A stretch of 9,882 nucleotides of DNA from Bacteroidales bacterium (GTDB lineage Bacteria > Bacteroidota > Bacteroidia > Bacteroidales > UBA7960): contig SLOR01000168.1 in NCBI GenBank assembly GCA_007132395.1, positions 1-9,882 on the forward strand. The letters are read 5' to 3'. How positions within the stretch are numbered: the stretch's first letter is position 1; the number at the start of each line of letters is the position of its first letter. Below the pieces are notes generated by a model, which worked only from the letters and a program-made list of their open reading frames with translations, searched no databases and had not been told where the DNA came from. Made by a program: the position numbers and the translations under genes. Of this stretch, positions 1-5,876 are shown in pieces.

Positions 1-581
1 AGTGAATTGATAAAATTGGCACCCATACTGTCACGGGTATCAGCCAATAGTTCCAACTGATAATAGTGAGCCGGCAAACCCTCCACCTGCTTTAGTTCCA
101 AAGATATTACACCTCCTCCCCGTTGTTCCATGTTACGGGTAAGATGACCGATTCCCTGTGCAAGATGTGAATAGATTTCGTTTGTATTTTCTTTCAGCAA
201 ATCGGGATTACCATAAAAAAGAAAATGAAGTTGTCCTTTTTTGTGGGTGGAAAGTTGCAGGGTTTTGAAACCACCACGCTGTGCCCAGAAAGATGCAGCT
301 TTGGATGCGGCCGCCACAACAGAACTCTCTTCAATAACAACGGGCACATGAAAGAGCTTGCCATCGATGAGCACATTGGGCACTATACCCCATGGCAAGT
401 GGAAGTTTGACAAGGTATTTTCAGAAAACCCTTCAAAAGTATCCTGCAATTGCGCATCGTCCATGCGAAACGCAGCCAGAAAATCAGCCAAAGCATCCTC
501 TTCCAGATAAGCCGAGAGCCATTTTACCTTTTCTTCCCGACTCAGGCGCGAGAAGCCTTTTATCAATTGCTGTCCATCCAT
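1..581 (-). CDS. mvaA: Class II hydroxymethylglutaryl-CoA reductase, N-terminal part (cut by window edge)
   Basis: The first 193 codons are visible; the gene continues beyond position 1. The enzyme interconverts HMG-CoA and mevalonate with NAD(P)H in the cytosol. Seen: an N-terminus typical of class II enzymes (FSRLSREEKV, residues 10-19), the segment HVPVVIEESSVVAAAS (78-93) that carries the active-site glutamate of the family (EE at 84-85), GGF (103-105), RGGG (154-157) and DTRDSMGAN (181-189), which matches the D-A-M-G-A-N substrate/cofactor motif. There is no N-terminal membrane segment, as expected for class II rather than eukaryotic class I. The ATG at 581 is chosen because GGGGA lies about eight bases upstream and the family begins just before the F-x-x-L-S motif. 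It starts 56 bases after fni and is the last visible gene of the run. Class II enzymes are often labelled degradative; next to an IPP isomerase a biosynthetic role is more likely, but this is inference. Confidence 0.93.
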   Translation of the reverse strand, partial: MDGQQLIKGFSRLSREEKVKWLSAYLEEDALADFLAAFRMDDAQLQDTFEGFSENTLSNFHLPWGIVPNVLIDGKLFHVPVVIEESSVVAAASKAASFWAQRGGFKTLQLSTHKKGQLHFLFYGNPDLLKENTNEIYSHLAQGIGHLTRNMEQRGGGVISLELKQVEGLPAHYYQLELLADTRDSMGANFINS

Positions 582-637
582 TTTTTATTCCCCAATTAAA
601 CTAAGGTAAGTGCGATCAAAAGCCGGTGTTTTGCCCT

Positions 638-1648
638 CTACATCCTGCCATTTTCATCGCGTATTCTCAGGTAGGCATGGGCCATTTTTAATCCGTCAAT
701 ATGTGAGTTGGCCCATTCGCGCAGGGAAGAATAGTTGTCGCGGGCATGTTTGAGAAAGCCGGATGCCATTCCGTAAACTGCAGGCAGAGGACTGGTTTTA
801 ATGAAATAGTATCCATCCAGGTAACTTCTGATGCCTCCGCTGATAATGAGCATGGGGGTTTTATTCTCAGCACCTTTATCAAGAAGTGCTTTCATATCGT
901 TAAGCATTTCCTGTGCTGTTTGGCCTACAAACACCATAGGTTCAAAAAGTTCGTGTTCCACCACGGGGCGGCGCATCATTTCCACGCGGGCAAAATTGGT
1001 ACCTCCAAAGGCAGCAAACTCAATGGCCGCCAGGGGTAGCTCCATAAGGGCCCGAAGGCTTTCGCTGCCCATGCCCTGCCCTACTTCTTTAACTATCAAA
1101 GGCATGCTGAGCTGTGCCATCACCTCCTTAATTACTTCCAAAGGAGGATGTTTTAGCCGGTCGCCCTCAGGCTGAAACCATTCCTGCAAAGGATTTACAT
1201 GAATAATGAGCCCGTCGCAGCGAAGCAGATTTACCATGTCGGTAACCTCGTTCAGAGTGCCTTTTTCGACCATCTGCTCCAGCTGTGCAATGCCCAGATT
1301 GGCCCAGAAGGGTTGCTCTTCACCTATTACACTGCGCATATCGAAATCGGGCAGATGTTTTTCTGATTCCAGGAGGATGCGGCAAGAGCCCAACCCCATG
1401 CCCAGTCCAAACTCCCCGGCAACCATTGCCAGGTTAGTATTAATATGCCTGGCAATACCACTACCCCCTGTCATACTGGAAATCCACAGGGGCGTTTTCA
1501 TGGTTTTACCCGCCAGCTCTACCTGTGGCAATTGTGGTATGGTGTGCCCTGACAACAAAGGTTCGTAAATAAAACGGGTATCTTTTTCGATGGCTCCCGT
1601 TCGGTTGGTAAGGGCAAGGTTTATGTGATCCTTTTTCCTGTCTTCCAT
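638..1648 (-). CDS. fni: Type 2 isopentenyl-diphosphate delta-isomerase (FMN-dependent)
   Basis: A 336-residue protein of normal family length that converts isopentenyl diphosphate to dimethylallyl diphosphate using reduced FMN and Mg2+. It is a TIM-barrel flavoprotein unrelated to the type 1 zinc/Mg enzyme. Seen in order: RKKDHINLAL near the N-terminus (4-13), SSMTGGSG (57-64), HVNPLQE (150-156, whose Q155 and E156 correspond to the family's catalytic Gln and Mg-binding Glu), VKEVGQGMG (186-194), FGGTNFA (214-220) and the phosphate/FMN-binding SGGIR (270-274). The start at 1648 lies 13 bases after the acyl-CoA dehydrogenase stop, so the two are almost certainly on one transcript. It precedes HMG-CoA reductase by 56 bases. 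Together they supply an early and a late step of the mevalonate route; the kinases and decarboxylase between them are not in this window. Confidence 0.95.
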   Translation of the reverse strand: MEDRKKDHINLALTNRTGAIEKDTRFIYEPLLSGHTIPQLPQVELAGKTMKTPLWISSMTGGSGIARHINTNLAMVAGEFGLGMGLGSCRILLESEKHLPDFDMRSVIGEEQPFWANLGIAQLEQMVEKGTLNEVTDMVNLLRCDGLIIHVNPLQEWFQPEGDRLKHPPLEVIKEVMAQLSMPLIVKEVGQGMGSESLRALMELPLAAIEFAAFGGTNFARVEMMRRPVVEHELFEPMVFVGQTAQEMLNDMKALLDKGAENKTPMLIISGGIRSYLDGYYFIKTSPLPAVYGMASGFLKHARDNYSSLREWANSHIDGLKMAHAYLRIRDENGRM

Positions 1649-1661
1649 AATCAGTGCTTTT

Positions 1662-2825
1662 TTATTGCGTGATTTTCTTGTCGATATGCCTTGAAATCAC
1701 CAGCCTGAGAATTTCACTGGTACCTTCGCCAATCTGCAAAATTCGCTGGTCGCGGTAAAAGCGTTCGATGTCATTGTCTCTAACCAGACCGTAGGCACCA
1801 AATATCTGTACTGCTTCATCGGCAACTTCGCGTGCAATTTCGGAAGTGTATAGCTTAGCCATGGCGGCTTCTTTTCCGAATTCCTGCCCGTTATCCTTAA
1901 GCCACACGGCATTATAAAGGATATTTGCAGCCAGTTCGATTTTTACAGCCATATCGGCAAGCTTGAATGCGATGGCCTGGAATTTTTTGATGGGTTTGCC
2001 AAACTGCTCCCTTTGGTTGGCATACTGCTGAGCCATTTCAAAAGCGCCCCTTGCCAATCCAAGACCCATGGCGCCAATGGTAAGTCTTCCGCTGTCGAGG
2101 GTTTGCAGCATTTGCCTTCCTCCTTTTGCTTCTTCGCCCAGCAAATTGGCTTCAGGAACTCTAACATCCTTAAACCTGAGCTTTCCGGTGTCAGCTGCCC
2201 GCCACATCATTTTATTGGTAATCCTTTCGGTTTCATAACCCGGGGTGGAGCTTTCCACTATTATGGTGGAAAGTTGCTTTTTGCCATCTATTTCGCCGGT
2301 AATGGCTTGTATTGTTGATCCCAGCGACATGGGCGATGCAGCGTTGGAAATAAATATTTTCTGACCGTTGATTACCCATTGCCCATTTTCCCGCACCGCA
2401 CTTGTTTCTGTGCCCATGGCATCACTGCCGGCATTGGGTTCGGTAAGGGCGAAAGCCCAGGTGTGCTCACCCGAGGTGAGACGAGGAATCAAACTTTTTT
2501 TCTGCTCCTCTGTACCAAACATGTAAATGGGACCAATCCCCAGCGAGTTATGAGCTGCAAGAGTAGCAGCCTGACTACCGTCAACCCGTGCGATTTCCTC
2601 AACGGCAAGCACCAGGGAGCGGTAATCCAGTCCATGACCACCGTATTCTTTGGGGATATTGATGCCGAAAAATCCGGCTTTACCCATAGCTTTGGTAAGC
2701 TCTACGGAAAACTGTTCACTGGCATCGAGTTGAGCGGCCACAGGCTTTACCTGTTCCTGGGCAAATTTTCGCACTTTCATGCGGAATTCCTCATGAGAGG
2801 GAGAGAAATAGGGGCTTTTATTCAT
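1662..2825 (-). CDS. Acyl-CoA dehydrogenase in the isovaleryl-CoA dehydrogenase slot of a leucine operon
   Basis: A 387-residue FAD flavoprotein that would oxidise a short acyl-CoA to the 2,3-enoyl-CoA and pass electrons to ETF. Seen: YGGHGLD (61-67), the FAD/substrate motif AFALTEPNAGSD (124-135), WVINGQKIFISNA (150-162), QREQFGKPI (271-279), QIFGAYG (340-346) and IGEGTSEI (365-372). E367 in the last motif is the canonical catalytic base of short- and medium-chain enzymes. Isovaleryl-CoA dehydrogenases instead have Ala there and place Glu in a mid-protein L-E-R segment, which here reads S-G-R (245-247). Position in the operon predicts isovaleryl-CoA, but the residue pattern looks like a butyryl/short-chain type, so the substrate is uncertain. 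The open frame extends 21 codons upstream to 2888, but that part overlaps liuD and is not family-like; MNKSPYFSPSHEEFR at 2825 fits the usual N-terminus and leaves 22 bases after liuD. Confidence 0.9.
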   Translation of the reverse strand: MNKSPYFSPSHEEFRMKVRKFAQEQVKPVAAQLDASEQFSVELTKAMGKAGFFGINIPKEYGGHGLDYRSLVLAVEEIARVDGSQAATLAAHNSLGIGPIYMFGTEEQKKSLIPRLTSGEHTWAFALTEPNAGSDAMGTETSAVRENGQWVINGQKIFISNAASPMSLGSTIQAITGEIDGKKQLSTIIVESSTPGYETERITNKMMWRAADTGKLRFKDVRVPEANLLGEEAKGGRQMLQTLDSGRLTIGAMGLGLARGAFEMAQQYANQREQFGKPIKKFQAIAFKLADMAVKIELAANILYNAVWLKDNGQEFGKEAAMAKLYTSEIAREVADEAVQIFGAYGLVRDNDIERFYRDQRILQIGEGTSEILRLVISRHIDKKITQ

Positions 2826-2847
2826 TATTGTCTTTTTAAAAGGTTTG

Positions 2848-4806
2848 TCAGGCAATGGATTCAAACAAAAGCAGGGTTTGTCCGTCAATCACCTGATCGC
2901 CGGGTTTTACATTTACACGTGATATAATATTGTCATCGGGGGCCAGGATGGTATTTTCCATTTTCATGGATTCAAGTACCAGCAGCGGTTCTCCGATTTT
3001 CACTTTTTGTTTTTCTGCAACATTTACCCGCAGCACTTTACCGTAAAGCGAGGCTTTCAGTGTAAGAGATTTGGGAATTTTGCCATTTATGTGTTCCCTG
3101 GGTGCAGGCATTATATCGGGGAGTTTTACCCCGACATCCTGTCCCTCTATCACAAACATGGCATCGCGTTGGGAATAGCTGTAAACAACAGAATAGTCCT
3201 GATTGTTCCAGCGAAAGTGCAAAAATTGCCCTGAGAGACTTATGTCTTGAACTTTAACAGTTTCATCTGCGGCTTCCATCCAGATTCCGGTGCAGCCTAC
3301 CGGATGGTAAAAAATATTTTTATCATACCCGTTTATGAGCAAGGTGTCTTTCCCGAGCATCCTCCAGGCAGTACTGTTATCTGATGCCTTGTAGCGCTCT
3401 AACCAGATAAACAAGGCTGCAGCAATGATTGGAGCTGGCATGTGTGATTGTTGCAACTTGGGTGTAGACCAGCGAATGAGGTTTTCGGCAATGCTATGAG
3501 TGCTTATGCGATTCTCACTAAATAATTGGTCCCCGGCGATGTTTTTCAAAAGTGTCAGATTGGTTTTTACTCCATGCACCAGGGTTTGCCCAAGAGCCTT
3601 TTGCATCATCTCAATAGCCTCGGAACGTGTTTTGCCGTGAATGATAATTTTAGCCACCATGGCGTCGAAGCTGGCATGTACCCGTCCACTTTCCTGGATG
3701 GCGGCATCAACCCTAAGGCCGGGCATGGCAGGAAACAGCAACGTATTCATCCATCCGGCAGAGGGTCTGAAACCATTGGCCGGGTCTTCGGCATACAAGC
3801 GCATTTCAATGGCATGCCCTTGCTGCTTTACCTGATCCTGTTCAATGCCCAGTTGAGCACCTTCAGCAATTTGCACTTGCAATGCTACAAGATCAAGCCC
3901 CGTAATCAATTCCGTAACAGGATGCTCTACCTGAATACGGGTATTCATTTCCAGGAAATAGAACTGATTATTCTCATCCAGGATAAACTCAACGGTACCC
4001 GCGTTAGTATAGCCAACCTCACTTGCCAGCCTCACGGCATTTTCGTGAATAGCTTCCCGCACATCCTGCGGCAATCCTGCAGCAGGTGCTTCTTCCACCA
4101 CTTTTTGGTGATTACGCTGTAGGGTACATTCTCGTTCTCCCAGATGGATTACATTCCCGTGGTGGTCGGCCAGCACCTGCACTTCAATATGGCGGGGATT
4201 TTCAACATATTTTTCAACATAAACGGCATCATCCGCAAAATAGCGTTGAGCCTGTTGCGATGCGGTAAGCACAGCGTGTTGGAGCTCATGGGCATGGCTT
4301 ACTTTTATCATCCCTTTCCCACCACCTCCGGCAGCAGCTTTCACCAGCAGAGGAAAACCCATTGCAGGAGCATTGGCAATCAATTCCTCCACAGGGCCTT
4401 CCAGGCGGGGCAAGAGGGGAATATCTGCTTTTTTCGCGTATTGCGATGCAATTATCTTGCTGCCCATTTTTTCGATAACCTGACTTTCCGGGCCAATGAA
4501 AATCAATCCGGCCATATGGCAAGCCTGGGCAAAAGCAGCATTTTCTGATAAAAAACCATATCCCGGATGCACAGCGCCAGCCTGGCTTCTGGCAGCTATA
4601 TCAATTATCAATGGTATATTGAGCCAGGTTTGATCCAAAGAGCCCTCACCCAGCGGCCAAGCCTCATCAGCTTGTTTTACATGCTCATCGTGCTCTTCCT
4701 CAAGGGTATACAATGCCACGGAAGTTATCCCGAGTTTTTTCAGGGTCCGGATAATCCGAAGGGCAATTTCGCCCCGGTTGGCTATGAGTACTTTATTTAT
4801 TTTCAT
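2848..4806 (-). CDS. liuD: Methylcrotonyl-CoA carboxylase biotin carboxylase/biotin carrier (alpha) subunit
   Basis: A 652-residue protein that carboxylates its own biotin with ATP and bicarbonate and presents it to the LiuB carboxyltransferase, turning 3-methylcrotonyl-CoA into 3-methylglutaconyl-CoA. Seen: biotin carboxylase N-domain (KVLIANRGEIALRI at the start; HPGYGFLSEN, 80-89), ATP-grasp glycine loop GGGGKGM (160-166), ERECTLQRNHQK (224-235), the metal/ATP motif FLEMNTRIQVEHPVTE (284-299), a divergent middle linking domain, and a C-terminal biotinyl domain with ESMKMEN whose Lys615 is the biotin site. The open frame runs to 4857, but the family begins at MKINKVLIANRG, so the ATG at 4806 is preferred; M at 4815 is possible. 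The chosen start overlaps the end of liuC by 14 bases, which indicates translational coupling. Propionyl-, acetyl- or geranyl-CoA carboxylase alpha subunits share this layout; the adjacent liuC- and liuB-type genes favour methylcrotonyl-CoA. Confidence 0.9.
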   Translation of the reverse strand: MKINKVLIANRGEIALRIIRTLKKLGITSVALYTLEEEHDEHVKQADEAWPLGEGSLDQTWLNIPLIIDIAARSQAGAVHPGYGFLSENAAFAQACHMAGLIFIGPESQVIEKMGSKIIASQYAKKADIPLLPRLEGPVEELIANAPAMGFPLLVKAAAGGGGKGMIKVSHAHELQHAVLTASQQAQRYFADDAVYVEKYVENPRHIEVQVLADHHGNVIHLGERECTLQRNHQKVVEEAPAAGLPQDVREAIHENAVRLASEVGYTNAGTVEFILDENNQFYFLEMNTRIQVEHPVTELITGLDLVALQVQIAEGAQLGIEQDQVKQQGHAIEMRLYAEDPANGFRPSAGWMNTLLFPAMPGLRVDAAIQESGRVHASFDAMVAKIIIHGKTRSEAIEMMQKALGQTLVHGVKTNLTLLKNIAGDQLFSENRISTHSIAENLIRWSTPKLQQSHMPAPIIAAALFIWLERYKASDNSTAWRMLGKDTLLINGYDKNIFYHPVGCTGIWMEAADETVKVQDISLSGQFLHFRWNNQDYSVVYSYSQRDAMFVIEGQDVGVKLPDIMPAPREHINGKIPKSLTLKASLYGKVLRVNVAEKQKVKIGEPLLVLESMKMENTILAPDDNIISRVNVKPGDQVIDGQTLLLFESIA

Positions 4807-5584
4807 TCTTTGCATTTTGTTTTCTGAAAAACTCTTCAATGCGACTTGCCGCGGCATCAGATTTTCTTACCTGTGCAAGCAACTTTGTGGTATATTCATC
4901 CATTGGTTCATGAACACGGTTTACAACAAGATCATTTACCAATTGTTTGCAGCGTGCCACCGCGTTGAGTTCATTTTTTCGAAACATAGACATATATTCC
5001 TGCACAACATCTCTCATCAGGGACTTATCCGCGATAACATCTGCCAGGTGATGCCTGAGTGCTTCATCGGCATTGAAAGGAGCGGCCGAAATCATTGCAT
5101 TACGGATGAAGCGACTTTGCGTTCTTTGCATCACAAACGGTGCTATGGTAGCGGGAATAAGCCCCAGGCTAACCTCCGAAAAGCAAAAACGGGTTTCGGG
5201 TTGTGCCACCACCAGGTCGGAGCCGGCCACCAGCCCGATTCCGCCACCCACCACATTGCCATGTACCAGCGCAATGGTAAAAACAGGAAGGTCGAACCAC
5301 AGCTGAAAAACCTGCTGCAACTTCATATTTTGCTGCTGCAGTTCCTGCTCTGACATTTGTTGTGTGGCGCGCATCCATTCCAGATCGGCACCGGCACAAA
5401 AATCCTTACCTGCCGCTTTGAGTACTGCCAATACGGCATTTTTTTGCCTGCTAAAGGCTTTCAAGGCGTCCAGCAATTCGTCCATAGTTTGCTCATTGAT
5501 GGCATTGCGTTTTTCTTCCCTGTTTAATGTAAGGGTGAAAACGTCATCCTCCAGAGTGGTTTGTATGTGCTGATAAGGTTGCAT
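4793..5584 (-). CDS. liuC: 3-Methylglutaconyl-CoA hydratase (enoyl-CoA hydratase/isomerase family)
   Basis: A 263-residue crotonase-fold protein expected to hydrate 3-methylglutaconyl-CoA to HMG-CoA, the step linking the carboxylase to HMG-CoA reductase. Seen: NREEKRNAI (21-29), the oxyanion/CoA motif FCAGADLEWM (62-71), whose D-L-x-W-M ending is typical of LiuC-type hydratases, GNVVGGGIGLVAGSD (109-123), and SEVSLGLIPATIAPFV (136-151). E137 in SEV corresponds to the second catalytic glutamate of rat crotonase (Glu164), while the first (Glu144) is replaced by Gly117, a pattern I recall for LiuC-type proteins. The start at 5584 (MQPYQHIQTT) gives a standard N-terminus. Its 3' end overlaps the liuD start by 14 bases. 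It is separated from liuB by 290 repeat-rich bases without an obvious Bacteroidetes-type promoter, so it may depend on readthrough from liuB. Confidence 0.87.
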   Translation of the reverse strand: MQPYQHIQTTLEDDVFTLTLNREEKRNAINEQTMDELLDALKAFSRQKNAVLAVLKAAGKDFCAGADLEWMRATQQMSEQELQQQNMKLQQVFQLWFDLPVFTIALVHGNVVGGGIGLVAGSDLVVAQPETRFCFSEVSLGLIPATIAPFVMQRTQSRFIRNAMISAAPFNADEALRHHLADVIADKSLMRDVVQEYMSMFRKNELNAVARCKQLVNDLVVNRVHEPMDEYTTKLLAQVRKSDAAASRIEEFFRKQNAKNENK

Positions 5585-5624
5585 GTTTGAAAATTGATTT
5601 ACGTTTTCTTTTTTTCAATAGCTG

Positions 5625-5638
5625 ACCCCGATAGGGGT
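5625..5638. repeat. Short perfect palindrome upstream of liuC
   Basis: ACCCC and GGGGT arms of five bases flank a GATA centre (plus strand), about 40 bases before the liuC start. On the minus strand it is not followed by a T run, so it is not a classical terminator. It could be a small leader hairpin or a regulator site; no function can be assigned. Confidence 0.45.
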
Positions 5639-5668
5639 TATGATAATTCCTTTATCTTCTTACTTCTT

Positions 5669-5717
5669 TGTCGCTTCGACAGGTGGTACGGTGAGTTTAT
5701 CGAACTGCTCAGCGACC
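5669..5717. repeat. Hairpin-ended intergenic repeat, copy 1
   Basis: A 49-base unit identical to the unit at 5765-5813. Its ends GTCGCT (5670-5675) and AGCGAC (5711-5716) are perfect six-base inverted repeats, and inner TTCGA / TCGAA segments allow a longer imperfect stem. Similarity continues weakly for about 12 more bases past the right end. It looks like a dispersed, palindromic Bacteroidota intergenic element rather than an insertion sequence, because it carries no open frame and has no transposase nearby. Confidence 0.85.
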
Positions 5718-5734
5718 GGTATGTGCTCATTTTT

Positions 5735-5750
5735 CCTGTCTCCTGTCTCC
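5735..5750. repeat. Tandem heptamer, two exact units plus two bases
   Basis: CCTGTCT occurs twice in tandem (5735-5748) followed by CC. On the transcribed strand this lies inside a purine-only-like tract of A and G with few C. It sits between the two hairpin-ended repeats. Confidence 0.7.
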
Positions 5751-5764
5751 GTTCCTCCCTTCCA

Positions 5765-5813
5765 TGTCGCTTCGACAGGTGGTACGGTGAGTTTATCGAA
5801 CTGCTCAGCGACC
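5765..5813. repeat. Hairpin-ended intergenic repeat, copy 2
   Basis: An exact 49-base duplicate of the unit at 5669-5717 in the same orientation, offset by 96 bases. Its terminal arms are GTCGCT (5766-5771) and AGCGAC (5807-5812). The perfect identity against flanks that differ suggests a recent duplication or ongoing homogenisation. Confidence 0.85.
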
Positions 5814-5827
5814 AGTAATGCTCACGA

Positions 5828-5876
5828 CCAAACTCCTCACACCTAACACCCCAAACCCCATACCTCAACCCCCATC
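5828..5876 (-). repeat. Degenerate seven-base periodic array after liuB
   Basis: Read on the minus strand, seven successive heptads from 5876 to 5828 all fit NNTKDGG: T at position 3 and GG at positions 6-7 in every unit, with G or T at position 4. Examples are TTTGGGG (5855-5849), TGTTAGG (5848-5842) and TGTGAGG (5841-5835). The array begins within the liuB stop codon. It looks like a decayed heptameric tandem repeat. Confidence 0.7.

Larger units (their letters stand above)
5585..5874. other. Repeat-rich intergenic gap between liuB and liuC
   Basis: This 290-base gap contains no credible gene. In transcription order (high to low) it holds a degenerate seven-base periodic array, a hairpin-ended repeat, a purine-rich tract on the minus strand with two exact heptamers, a second copy of the same hairpin-ended repeat, and a short perfect palindrome before liuC. 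A small open frame on the plus strand that encodes the same 14-residue peptide twice is simply the repeat read in frame. No TAnnTTTG-type box was found upstream of liuC on the minus strand. Confidence 0.75.

Noticed and set aside
746..1568. Several plus-strand frames opposite fni
   Set aside because: These are shadows of the strongly conserved minus-strand isomerase gene, with no recognisable motifs of their own.
2826..2888. N-terminal extension of the acyl-CoA dehydrogenase frame (21 extra codons)
   Set aside because: It overlaps the end of liuD, encodes a Cys/Pro-rich stretch unlike the family, and the next in-frame ATG gives the standard N-terminus and a normal 22-base spacing.
4807..4857. 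N-terminal extension of the liuD frame (17 extra codons)
   Set aside because: The biotin carboxylase family begins at MKINKVLIANRG; the extension lies inside liuC and would enlarge the overlap to 65 bases.
5669..5717. Insertion sequence terminal repeats
   Set aside because: No transposase frame lies between the copies, copies are in direct orientation, and no target-site duplication can be identified.
5669..5813. CRISPR array
   Set aside because: Only two 49-base units with a single 47-base intervening segment; a third diverged copy is 3 kb away, units end in an imperfect hairpin, and no cas genes are present.
5594..5818. Plus-strand frame encoding the same 14-residue peptide twice
   Set aside because: The peptide repeat is only the 49-base DNA repeat read in frame. 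There is no start context or family resemblance, and it ends within the repeat region.
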